Assembly (NCBI GenBank): GCA_025766275.1
Contig: JAFKAC010000001.1
Coordinates: forward strand, 2,728,001 to 2,792,000
From: Lactarius indigo
Taxonomy: Eukaryota > Basidiomycota > Agaricomycetes > Russulales > Russulaceae
DNA length: 64,000 nt
Direction of reading: 5' to 3'
The translations under genes were made by a program, and so were the position numbers. Below the pieces are notes generated by a model that did not search any database, was not told where the DNA came from, and saw only the letters and a list, made by a program, of their open reading frames with translations. Shown one piece after another: positions 36,725 through 47,627 of the stretch (the first letter of the stretch is position 1; each line of letters opens with the position of its first letter).

Positions 36725-37971
36725 TTTCGTAATACATGAATAACGTTGCACTCCCTGCACCGGCAGTGTGATGGACCAGTACACGCACGCCACATGGTTG
36801 GGGATGAATGTACGAAATCACTTGTTGGGGCCCAACGGGAGCGCGGCCGTGGACTTCTTATGTACCGCGATCGCCAAATGCTGAGTCCCTGCAAAGTGTG
36901 AAGGGTAAGCGGGTTGTCCTCTGCTGCAATGTCGAGAAGGTCCACCAGTTTAAATAAAGATCGGAGACGGAGTAAAGAACAAGTGACCATTGAAACTGTT
37001 TGAACTTTTGGGCGGGAATCATCAAAGTGTGAGACGCTGGAGTCCGATATTTTCCGGCTTGTAGGTTCATAAGCTCATCGAGGTAAACAAAAAGTTTTTA
37101 ACGCTTCAGTCACGACGAGTCGACACAACCCCACCAGGAGTGCACAATTGGCAAGTGACTCCCCGAGGCCATAGCCATGTGCTGTAAAGCTGGCGACCAA
37201 TGACAACGTCATCGTTGTTGTCGATATTGTATGTCGCGGGTCGAGATACAGTGAGACTCGAGGCGCACGCAGAAATATACATATGTGTAGCCTTGTCGTA
37301 GGCGAGCCCCAAAACGCATTTTACGTGATGTCTCGGACGTAAGCCAGTCGCCATGTGTCCTCGGGGTCGTCCCGCGAAGCCTGATACAATACGTGAGTAT
37401 CCCCAGTCCCGCAAGCGCGGTGGTCATGAAGACTTTTTGACCTGTGGTAATTGGAGAGCGGGAACGGCGCCACCGGCGGAAATGGTTGAGCCTTCGAAAA
37501 ATTGTGTCGAGTCGGGCCGGTCGTCGCAAGGAAAGAGGTCGACGTCTCCAGGAGACACTTCCGAGCGACCAACGAGACACACCATCCTGGAACGCTGCAC
37601 AAAATCTCTAGCCCCTCGGAGATGACCTATGCTCCTGCGCACGATAATAGGTTGCGGTACCTTGGAGATCAAGACCAGAACTCAGAAACCTAAAACCCAA
37701 AAAACCAAAACACGGAAAATATGCTCACCCGTAACGCAGGGGCCATGCGCCTGGTAGGTATTGCTATCGAAATTAGTGATTAATCTGGACGCTGAGACGA
37801 GAACGTGTATTCCGTGGCAAAGCGCACATGATAGATGGAGGCGAAGTCGAAGCTATCAAAGATCATCTTGACGAAAGTGTTGAGAAATGATTACATAAGA
37901 CCTGTCAAAATGCTTCCTGACACTCGACCCATGGGTGTGTATTATCCTTCCATTCGAGCCTCGCACCAACG

Positions 37972-38012
37972 TATTAGATGGAGCTCTTAGGTATCCTACC
38001 TCCCATCTAATA
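37972..38012. repeat. Inverted repeat, 10-bp arms
   Basis: TATTAGATGG (37972-37981) and CCATCTAATA (38003-38012) are perfectly complementary with a 21-nt spacer, in the 3.4 kb gene desert. Possibly the end of a decayed inverted-repeat element; no flanking duplication recognised. Confidence 0.35.
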
Positions 38013-39227
38013 ATCTCTTGTCAGTGACATCACCCAGCTATCATAGGTGCAATGGTTTGACTTGCTCTGCCATCCCTACATCGAAATACCGGAAAATACC
38101 GAATGCCGAACACTTTGATACCATTCACTCAGAGTGGTACGCGATACGCTCGTTTCTGGTGGGCTCAAACGTGTAGTACTTGTCATTGCGTAGCGGAGCG
38201 AACTCACCTTGAAGGCCCTGTGGTGACCGAGAGAATAGAGCACTTCTGCTGGCAACAGTAAAAGTTATGGTGTAGTCTCAGCGAGGCATGCGTTTAGATT
38301 GCGAGCCAAAGTTCCAATGCGCCACTTTTTCCGAGAAGCGTTTCAGAGCCCAACGACCAATCAAGCAGTTCGAGAGAAGCGCGCCTTCGATGCAAGACAG
38401 ATACAGATAGGCCTTCCGCCGAGGTGTTAGAGACGCCTTCCTAGCTTATTTTCCAGTAGAACCGTTTCTGCAGGAAGTCTCCCGAGACAGCGTGATGAAC
38501 AAATCGGCGGGAAGATCCGAACGCAAGACTCGGTCTCCTCCAGAGTGGCGTCGCCACCGTCGTTGTGGTTCTTTCCTAGTACAGTACTGGTGATAGCCGC
38601 AGCACGTACAACATTCAGTGCCAGACTAGCAAGAGCCAGTTGCCGGGAACTGTAAACTAACGTGAGCTTAGAGTTCTATAAGATGGTGTTGGTGTTCGAG
38701 ACATGGCACCCGTGACAACGATGGTCGCCCTTCTTGTGTCTTTGCGCGTTCCCCGTCTCTAGAGCGTAAGTATGGTGACAGGTCGTGAGAGCGATAAACA
38801 AGTGAGCCTATTGACACCGAATCAATAAGTGCAAACAAGACCGGTTTTCGTTTTCGCGGTGTGCTGGTTCTCCATCACTGAGACTGTATTCGCAAGCTAT
38901 GCCGACAGCTTGAACTTGAACTCGACGATCCTCCCGAGGTAAGATACGTGTCTTTTCATTGTTTTCGGTGTCCTTTTTGCGATATGCACTGCCCTGATGA
39001 CATCTAAATTCACACTGTATGAACAGCCATGTACGCCATGTGCGATGTGGCTGTCTTGACTGTTTTTCTACAACGGTAACTGACACTCACAACCTTTCCT
39101 GTTCTTCATATTCCTTCATTTCCGTCTTCCCATTCGCTGATCCATTATTTTTTATTGCAAGATGTGATCGTACTCCAAGTCGTCACAGCACCTCGTCGGA
39201 AGTATAGTATAATAACTCATCGTTACA

Positions 39228-39916
39228 CTAAACCTGTTGTACTGGACCACTGTGAACCTGTAACGATGACTTCTCAAGAGACTCTTCGTTGTCAAATGCG
39301 TCAGGGGGGAGTTGACCCTGCACCTGGGTCAGAGCCCCTTTGAAGATGTAAAGGAATGATCCGGCAGTAGCTGGAGGTGGATTAGGCTGATATGCCACGG
39401 GCAGTGTACACCGAGGGCAGCGGAATCTATATTGTCGCTCGTGACCGCCTCGCGTTCTTCGTGGAGTGAGTAAGCATAAAAGAGAGGCACATTGAGACAA
39501 ACCTCTCAACAAGTATCGGTTCGCAGGGTAATGCATTCAGTTTGAAGGCTTTTGCCTTAACACCATTTTTATCTTGTGAACGGACTATGATTGCGCCGTC
39601 TGTCTGCCGTCGCGGGAGGGACGACAAGGTCACATCAATGACGAGCTGGAGAAGTCCATGACGGTTGATAACGTTGGAGTTATGCAATGGCTTACGATAA
39701 ATTCACCACATATACAATCTGAGGGGTGAAGTGAGTATAGGCTCAAGAAGATAGCGAGCATGTTGGGCTCACAGTACACTCTAAGGGCAGCTGCCGATGA
39801 AGCAGTCGGCCTTGCTGAAGCAGATGCTAGGGTAAATAGAGGCCATGGTCTGCATGGGGCCAATACACACCATCGGCCGAAGTTGAAACAGCGGATCTGG
39901 AGACGACCTTGGGCAT
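39228..39916 (-). CDS. STEEP1/CXorf56-like protein (UPF0428)
   Basis: Complement(39871-39916, 39773-39826, 39696-39718, 39503-39645, 39228-39456), 164 aa with phases agreeing. The start MPKVVSRSAVS equals the family start in animals. The core shows RVYYCICGEFILVID (Cys pair), LPRRQTDGAIIV, ERTRGGHERQYRFRCPRC (second Cys pair) and PVAYQ. The animal protein assists STING exit from the ER and has a spliceosome association; a fungal homolog without STING suggests an older role in secretion or RNA processing. Four introns, one exon of only 23 nt. Frame intact. 143 bp from the divergent AVO2-like start. Confidence 0.85.
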
Positions 39917-40059
39917 TCACGCGACTCTGCCTTGTCACGGTCGTGAAGATTGTGTGATAGGTCACGTGGTGGTAATTAGGAACAGCAGTGGATTTGGAGG
40001 CGGTGCGCATTGTGCTGTTGTTTTCCGTTCCCTACTGACTCTCCAATCACGACCGCGTC

Positions 40060-42038
40060 ATGGCCGAGAAAGACACCAGTGCCCGTCTAAGGAAGGCAGT
40101 CCGAGGTTGTTTCATCTACATCTAACCCTTTCTCATGCTGATTTTGCACAGAAAATAACCTCTTCCTCGTGAAGCGTCTCATCCAGCGCATAGATATGCG
40201 GAACCCTGATCCAGGTCCGAAGAGATATACATCGTTGGCGTGGGCTGTAGTCGAAGGAAATGAGGACATGTTCGATTTTCTGCTGAGAGAGGGGCACGAC
40301 GAGGAGGAGCTTAGCAGGGTGCGGCACAATGAGACCATTCTGTACGGACCCATCTCTCATCAGCTTGCGTCAGGATTCGGAGAACAGCACGATTCTCATT
40401 CTACTCGCGGACATCAAGCCGCCGTCGACAGGTCTGTACGCATCCTCGGATCCTGATTTTATAGGCTCCGTCCTTCGCATGGCAAGAACGTACTACGACC
40501 GGTATCCATTCATCCTGGACTGGTCGGATTCATCCGGAAGGACTGCGTTACATGTCGCAGCTCTGAAGGGGAATGAAGAACTCGTTCGAGTATGTCTCTT
40601 CTTACTCATATTCTCTGCTATCTCGAACATTCACCCCTTAGATGCTCTGCGATTTGGGGGCCGACTATGATCTGCCCGATAATCAAGGAAATACACCGCT
40701 GCATAAGTAGGTCTGGAGCACCTCGAGTGCCAACCTTTGTTCATGTATTGCCTTAGCGCAAGCGCCTGGGGACATATTCCTGTGCGTAACCTCCGATCTG
40801 ACGTGCTACTTGGAGATTGACCAGAATTTAGATTGTGCAACTATTGATCGAGCGGGGGTGCCAGTTTGCTGCCAAAAACGATTCCGGATACTCACCGTCT
40901 GACTACGCGTACTCGTAAGTGCTCACATGCTACTGTGATGACCGTCCGAAAATGCTTTATGTGGGACCAGTTACAGTGTCCGCGACACACTCGAGAGCAC
41001 TGCTCGCGCACAGGTGGAGCATAATAAGAGGGCACGACGCGTGTTTGCCCAGGCAGCTGCCCGGGGGGCAGAATTGGATGGTTACGAAACATCAGTCAAG
41101 GATTTGGGACTGAAGGACTCGATGCGGAATCGCAGTGGGTCTGCCGCTAGCTACACGACTGCCACTTCAGACAGCGGCGATGCCGAAAGCCTGCCATCGG
41201 GGTACTCAGTACAACAGCGGAATCTCGTCCTCTTCCCTTCACAACGCATACCGTTCTGGCGCATCCTCGGGCAGCACGAGTACATTCTCGGCTTCCTTGC
41301 CTACTCCCACCCATTCCTATTCCGGCATATCTCCCTCCTCTAATCCGGCATCCTGCACTATCGCCAATTGCGTCGCGCGTACGGAAGCATGACGCTAATG
41401 CTATGGAGGCGTACCTCCGTCGGAACCGCAGTGGCAGTGGATCAACGGATGCCAAGATGGTCGAATTCCCTTCACCCGCCGGCAGTTCACAGGTCTCTTC
41501 TGGGCCATCTGTGAATGGGGACAACATCGCTTCTTTACCTAATGTTCGCGGGTCTGTTGCCCCACGGCGCCGACTACGTCCCTCGTCGTCTGCCGCCCAG
41601 CTTCGAAATCACACCAAACCACCTTTCATTGTAACAACACCGGCGGCTTCACAGGATATTGCACAAAGGAATCGAGCAGGCACCAACCCAACTACGAGAT
41701 TACCGAGTTCTCCACGGTCGCCACTATCAGACACCTTTGTGCCAGTGTCGCCTGCCGGTCGGGGACTTCCCTCGCGCAATAGCTCCCTCAATGCTCTTTC
41801 AACATCGAATGATGATGCAGAGTCAGAGAGATTTGTTGGACCTTCGAGCGATTATGCGGTTTTCCCTGACCCCCCAGAAGAGGATCTTAGTCCGACGGTG
41901 ACGCCGACGGTGACGAATACACCGACGAGTCGCCGACTACCGTTCAACATACTATCGAAACCATTACCTAGCATTGATCTTCATCACGGACATGGACACC
42001 GACGAGGGTCGTCCTATTCACTCTCTGCGTTAACATAG
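40060..42038 (+). CDS. Ankyrin-repeat protein, Avo2-like (TORC2-associated), frame-interrupted
   Basis: Exons 40060-40105, 40152-40318, 40374-40589, 40642-40706, 40757-40781, 40832-40914 and 40977-42038. Four ankyrin units: SARLRKAVRENNLFLVKRLIQR, RYTSLAWAVVEGNEDMFDFLL, GRTALHVAALKGNEELVRMLCDLGAD and GNTPLHNASAWGHIPIVQLLIERG. The order and the early RLR..NLFLVKRL match fungal Avo2, a non-essential TORC2 subunit that anchors at the plasma membrane. A long Ser-rich disordered tail follows (VEHNKRARRVFAQAAARG onward). The last exon needs two bases removed: about 41208 (CTC-A-GTA) in the ESLPSG/NSGISSSS region and about 41354 (TCC-T-GCA) before the AMEAYLRRNRSGSGS region. Two removals make the coding sum a multiple of three. 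Confidence 0.7.
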
Positions 42039-42044
42039 TACTTA

Positions 42045-42096
42045 TTTGTTTGTTTGTTTGCTTGTTTGTCTGTTTGTTGTTCGCTTGCTTGTTTTG
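42045..42096. repeat. TTTG-rich microsatellite
   Basis: A TTTG/CTTG tetranucleotide tract directly after the AVO2-like stop, in its 3' UTR. Imperfect, about 12 units. Confidence 0.7.
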
Positions 42097-42270
42097 TACG
42101 CATTGTAGCAAAGTTGAATTGAATCTCGATCTTGATCGCCAGCGCGCTCCGCGGGCCGATTAATGCCGATCCGAACTGTTTATGGGGGACTACGCATACA
42201 CCTGCACGCTATAAACGCACTCTCACTCACCTAGTCTTCCTCTCCCTCCCCTCATCCACCTGGCTTGCTC

Positions 42271-44807
42271 ATGACACTTTCACCTATCTCCGGTGTAGAT
42301 CCTGATCCCACAACACAAATCCCCTGGCCCGGTGCACGGAAACGGTCGGACCGTGACGTGGATTCTCCAGGGGCCGCCCCCCAGTCAAATGGAAATTCTC
42401 GCTACAATTCTCCACGTCGCCCATCTGTGATCTCCGGAGGTGAACTGCATGGGAAAAGGCGGCTCTCGACACTTGATCTGTTCAATCTGAGCATATCCAT
42501 GGCAGGCGCCCAAGTTGCCTGGACGGTCGAGCTTGGGTAACTGAAACGTGTTCCTAATTTCATGCATCTTTCTGAATCCGTATCAGATATGGAACACCCT
42601 TCTTACTCTCACTAGGGATCTCCGAACAACTTACTAGTCTCGTGTGGCTCGCAGGCCCAATTTCCGGCTTGATTGCTCAGCCAGTCATTGGTGAGCACTG
42701 TTGTTTTCCTATTCTTCGTCCCAATATGGTATTCATCATTCGATACGCCCTTAGGTGCGATCTCCGACTCGTCCACGTCGAAGTATCGCCGGCGGTACTG
42801 GATAGCGCTATCAACCGCCGTCCTCGTGGTTTCAACTCTGACCCTCGCTTATTGTCAGGACATCGCGTTGTTCTTCGTAGATGTGTTCCGCACCGGTGCG
42901 GGCGATTGGGACCCTAAGCAACGCAAACAGGTATGGTCTACCATCAGTGACAACTTCATACGCAACTCACTCGTAAACAGGCATCCAATGTCGCCATTGG
43001 GCTTGCCGTTATATCCTTTTACCTCCTGGACTTTGCTCTCAATGCCTTGCAGGCTTCCCTCCGCAACCTTGTACTCGATATCACTCCTCCAGAACAGCTT
43101 AGCGCTGCAAATGCTTGGCACAGCAGGATGTCACAGGCGGGGAACATCATTGGCTACGGTTTCGGTTTCCTTCCCTTGGCGAGCCTTCCTATTATCCGCT
43201 TGCTAGGTGGTGACCAGTTTAGAAAATTTTGCGTCCTTGTGATGTTCGTCCTTGTAATCACTGTCTGGATCACTTGCTATACCCAGGTGGAGGAGGAGCG
43301 CATTCTCCAAAGACAGCCTGAAGGGTACGTGGCATCTGTCTTGAAAATCTCACGAGTATTCAACCAGCTTGCAGGACATTTCGGGAAGTCTGGAACAATA
43401 TTTACATTGCTGTTGTCGCCCTGCCTAAACCAGTGCGACGCGTGTGTTATGTACAAATTTTTGCATTTATGGGTTGGTACGTGCCCAACGCCTCTTCTGC
43501 TGAGTATTGCTGATTTGAGCACCTAAGGTTCCCATTCTTGTTTTACTCGTAAGCAGCGTAGCGATCATTCTCCTTTCTGCCCTCACCCCGGCTATGCAGT
43601 ACTACATACATCGGCCAAGTTATGGCGCAACAAGACGACAGAGAGCCAGACAAGGACTTGGCTACTCGTACTGGTGCCCTGGCTATGCTCATCCATAGCA
43701 TCGGTACGACCCTCGAACCACTTGCCCAAATGTACTCACAGCTTTAATCTCTTTAATAGTTGCCAGTTGCGGCCGGCACAATCCTTCCTTACCTCGCACG
43801 ACGAGATGTTCGCCTTCTCGCCCAGAACGACGACGAAGATGAGGACGCCGAGCTCACCCGTCTCAGAGATACAGTCCGGCGGTGGCAAGCAGAGGCAACG
43901 CGTAAAGGCAAGCCATTGCGACTTCCCATAATGCCTTTCTTGTTGCGCAACATCTGGATGGGAGCCTTGCTGCTGTTCACTATCATCACTACTTCCACCT
44001 TCTTTATCACAAAAGTGTGGCAGGTATGGTCGTAGTTTACTACTTTCGACGGCGAGGATGTATTGACCTCTGCTAGGCGATTGTAGCTGTAAGTTTGATT
44101 GGTATTTGCTGGGCAGTCGCATGTTGGGTGCCTTTTGCTATCATCATGGAGGTCAGCGGCGTCATACACTCTGATACTGGTTCTGGTACTCATCGTGGTC
44201 TCTCAACAGTTCCTCAAGGAAGCTAGATACCCCACCACCCCCAAAACCCACAGCGACCATGAATCGTCGCGCGTCACATACCAGGACCAATTCCTCTCCG
44301 AACCTTCTCAGGACCGCCCTTCTTAGCGAACGTCAGCCATTACTGACTCGGCGCCGCTCTTTCGACAGTCAGACAGATAATGGGGCCGACCAGAAGCGTA
44401 CCCCAGTTGCCGGAGGGACCATTCTTGGCATCCATAATCTGGCTATCGTCTCCCCACAATTCCTTGTGAGGGGTTTTATGTCTCTCCCATATCTCAATAT
44501 TAATGGTTTTCTGCCAGACCGCTATTGCGTCGAGTGCGATTTTCAGGTTCGCAGATGCTGAGGCTCACACCGATCCGACAAACACCGACACGTACTATGG
44601 TAAGAATGGCGTAGCTTGGGTTCTTCGCTTTGGCGGACTTTGCGCTCTGGTACGTGTTCATCGCCTGCGTCTCGTTCTTGTGTAATGACATTGTATGGGT
44701 AGGCCGGTGCAGTTCTTTGCCGCATGGTTCCCCCTACCCGCACGGAGAAAGAAATGAGACGTCGGTTAGGAGAAATGAGAGTGCTTAAGCAGGAGCAAGC
44801 TGCTTGA
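42271..44807 (+). CDS. GPH-family sugar:H+ symporter (sucrose/alpha-glucoside SUT-type)
   Basis: Twelve exons starting at ATG 42271 (exon 1 42271-42536, last 44703-44807). Twelve membrane segments are expected. Seen: an N-terminal cytosolic PPRRPSV-type basic stretch, GELHGKRRLSTLDLFNLSISMAGAQVAWTVELGYGTPFLLSLG, LVWLAGPISGLIAQPVIGAISD, a loop with KYRRRYWI, FALNALQASLRNLVLDITPPEQLSAANAW and FAFMGWFPFLFYSTTYIGQVMAQQ, all typical of SUC/SUT carriers. Likely imports disaccharides with protons across the plasma membrane. Exon 8 begins at 43767 (acceptor ccag). In exon 10 (44210-44465) the frame must change by one between KTHS and ASHTRTNSSPN; either one base is extra (about 44252, CAC-A-GCG) or the acceptor lies further in, after GGAAG. 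Confidence 0.82.
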
Positions 44808-45126
44808 AAACTTGGTTGTTCTTTCGGGGCTCTGGTCGTCATACCTCAGCAAAGTCTCGCACCTGTACTATATCCGTCTTCATATCATCAAATATTGGAT
44901 GGATTCCACATCTCACACGTCCCGTTTTCTTTGGTATTTCTTTTGCAGCGAGAGCTTATGTAGTCAAGATACACAGTGCATAATCCCAGTCGCTTTGGTC
45001 TCGTGTGCGGATACAGCGGCATGGAACGGGTGTGATCGCTGGTCCACTCTGGCCGAAGAGGCTTGGGATGGGTGGATGATCTGAACATTCGTGTCAGAGA
45101 CGATTCTCGCTACCCTCCGATACTAC
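44808..45126. other. Convergent intergenic, 319 bp
   Basis: Between the stops of the sugar transporter and DPH6, holding two 3' UTRs. A minus-strand frame at 44888-45088 is unremarkable. Confidence 0.4.
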
Positions 45127-47562
45127 TTACTCGTAGCCGTGACTGTTGTAAAATAGTCGCATGGATAGGGGACGCGCGAGCCTTCCTTCAATGTGTGCTG
45201 CAGTCTCAAGGCGACGAAGAACCTCTTTCCAGTGCGAAGCCCCTCTCCCGCAAATTACTACCCCCGAGGCTCCGGCACGCTGAAGATACGACACTTCGTA
45301 TCGGATATCTGTTTCCGCCTCGGCGAACACGTCTGCGCCATATACGAGTCAGATATAAGACCCGTGTGAAAGGGCGAATGCGTCAGCACCTGAGCCATAT
45401 AGAGGGAGGTGAGACACGGGTGCAATATCACCATCTTCATCATCATCATCTGCGGCGAATCCTCGCCCAGTATGATACAGGACCTGCTTCTCGATAAGGG
45501 CGCCTTTCGGCAGATCCTTCACGACCAAGAAGAGCGTCGGAGTGGAGCCACGCTGAGGAAATTTTGCTCTAGGACGGGGAAGCCAAACAAATCGATCCTA
45601 CTCACGTCTAGACTCTGCGCTGCCGTTATTGCGTACGAGACGTGGCGCTCCTGGGTTAACCAGTACAGGATCATCTGTGCGTGCCCTTCACGTACGTCGC
45701 CGGCATTGTTATTTGGCAATAGCGCATCAACTACGCGATCGGCATGTTGTGAAACAAGTGGGATTTCGGTCGCAGGCGACCGCGGAAACGGGATGGTCAT
45801 GGAACTTGGAACCAGACCGATCTGGCCTGAAACGAACACACGTTCTCCCACCTGGACGCGGCGTCAAAGTTTTAGGGTATAATGATACCAAGTGAAACAG
45901 CAAGTCTTACGACGACCGCTTGAGAGTATGGGCCGATATTCGCTGGTGCCCAATAGCTCAACCCTTGGACGTGCAGCGCCCGTCGATCAGACGCTTTCTG
46001 CTCCGCATATGCGACGCAGTCGAGTATCAATCGGAGGGGAGCGGGAAGGTCTACCGCAACACACGCACGCGCCGGCGGGCTCACACCGAAATAGGACGAG
46101 TATACAGCGTTGATAGAAGCGAAGTCGTCCATGGACGAGATAAAAATGTTCATATTGGCAACGTGAGAAAGAGATAGCGAATGTTCCGAGAGGCGTTCTG
46201 AAGATTCGTGAGTCAGCCGAACCACCAACTATTGTCCACCAGTCCTTACTTTGTAGAACGTGGAAGCATTCTCGAATCTCGTCTTCCAAAGGTAATTCAG
46301 AGGTGTCTAGGTTTTCCCTGTGGACGTTTCCTATCGCGATCCAATTCTCCATGCGTCTAGCCGTAGGCACCGGTAAGAGGGTCCCCAAAGCCCAATCTGG
46401 GTAATTCGGCGTTTGCGCGCGTCCGAGGCTGTCGTCGTCGTCGATGGACATTTGGGCATGAATATCTTTCTCTACATGGCGATAAGGGTAATCAAGGAGG
46501 GCGGGAACTACTACGTCGGGAGGTCGTTCTGTTTTTGGATCAAGGGAGACACATCGAATGCGCAAGAAGGCAACGGTTGCAAAATCACTGTCCGAGTGGA
46601 TCACGGTCTCCGTCTCGAGTCTAGAATAACGGTAAACGCAATCGTTCACTACTTTCGGAAGAACTCACAATGTGATGCGCTGTTTGAAGAGAGGACAGTC
46701 GAGAGTCAGTGTTTCGTACTCTCCTCCCTCGCCGCATATGTGTGAGCCGTACAAGGTATTCTATTGTGAATTCATCAATTTTCTTTGGTAGTGAACACGA
46801 AACGAAGTTCCCCTCACCAACCTCGTTAATGTCGGCTGCATTTCGGACAGACTCTTGCCGAGGTGTTCAGTAGTCAGTCCGATCCCCGCGACTTTAATAA
46901 GTATGGCTTCCATCCCAGCAGCGATCATCTCTGAGAGGAGTTCTGCTTGATCCCTCTGCCACAGGTAGGACAAGGGAGTCAGAGACAGTCTCTGGCAGCT
47001 GATTGCATAATTAAGTACCGGATGAGCGATTGCCAGAGAGGGGGTACGCACACATGTTCTACGCGGACACGCTGGTAGTTTGAAAGTATAGCACCGACCG
47101 CGACGCCTTTTGCATCGGGATGTAGGGACTGCTAGCGACGCTCAAATGGGGGAAAGGAGACACGTAGAGTTTCTGCATTACTTTGACATTAGCAAGCAAA
47201 GCGTACAGGTCTTCGGTCTCGTCTCCATCCACGCCTCCGCGATTCCTCTGCATTTCGGCCACCATACTCTGAGCCCTGTGCGAGAGCCGAACCGCTGATC
47301 ACCCTCCGATAAAGAGGCACGCCTAAAGCGCGAGCGACGAAATGGATTGCATCCTGGCCCACGGTTTGGTAAAGGTAGGAGTCGAGCTCCTCTGTGGTAA
47401 AGGTTACTCGACGATTTGCGCGTCCGGCAATGGTGTCACGTACCTTTGCCATGATCTGGCCCGAGAGACGCGGCTGCAACCAATTCGTGCCCAGTTCTTT
47501 TGGCAATGTACCAGGTTGTAGCAGCTATCTTTCCCGCCGCTGAGGAGTGCGATGTACTTCAT
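45127..47562 (-). CDS. DPH6: Diphthine-ammonia ligase with RidA-like tail, frame-interrupted
   Basis: Ten exons on the minus strand: 47444-47562, 47182-47391, 47054-47131, 46818-46991, 46669-46760, 46250-46620, 45911-46197, 45606-45851, 45390-45552 and 45127-45332; about 647 aa after removing two bases. The last step of diphthamide synthesis on eEF2. The ATP-pyrophosphatase domain opens MKYIALLSGGKDSCYNLVHC (SGGKDS loop) and has ELDSYLYQTVGQDAI, GDETEDLYALL, LTPLSYLWQRDQAELL, KVAGIGLTTEHLG and CGEGGEYETLTLDCP. Two YjgF/RidA-like units follow (LSYWAPANIGPYSQAV...RVFVSGQIGLVP), as in yeast. Exon 1 has an extra base at 47493 (AAC-T-GGG); exon 2 at about 47249 (GC-A-GAGG). The junction of exons 3 and 4 is uncertain. 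Head-to-head with FRS1. Confidence 0.9.
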
Positions 47563-47627
47563 GACGCGTGACGGAATGAGATGAGATTGGTGAGCTTATC
47601 TCATCAACTGTGTACTTCGAACGAACT
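47563..47627. promoter_or_regulatory. 65-bp divergent promoter DPH6/FRS1
   Basis: 65 bp between the start codons of two translation genes. Shared control of eEF2 diphthamidation and phenylalanyl-tRNA synthesis would make functional sense. No TATA box seen. Confidence 0.5.

Larger units (their letters stand above)
35788..39227. other. Gene desert, 3.4 kb
   Basis: The longest stretch without a convincing gene. Open frames are short and contradictory on the six frames. Hairpins occur near 36680-36724 and 37972-38012 (separate entries). An ATG near 37353 opens MCPRGRPAKPDTI, which resembles an AT-hook, followed by gtgagt, but I could not extend it into a gene. It may hold a lncRNA, promoter sequences or a decayed transposon. 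Confidence 0.4.

Noticed and set aside
43704..43766. An apparent frameshift between exons 7 and 8 of the sugar transporter
   Set aside because: The acceptor at ttgccag (43766) restores the frame (SIVAAGTILPYLA) with no extra base, so it is an ordinary 63-nt intron.
47182..47391. A 52-nt intron (gtggcc..gaag) in DPH6 exon 2 that would avoid a frameshift
   Set aside because: It would remove GDETEDLY, which is conserved from yeast to human, so an extra base is more plausible.
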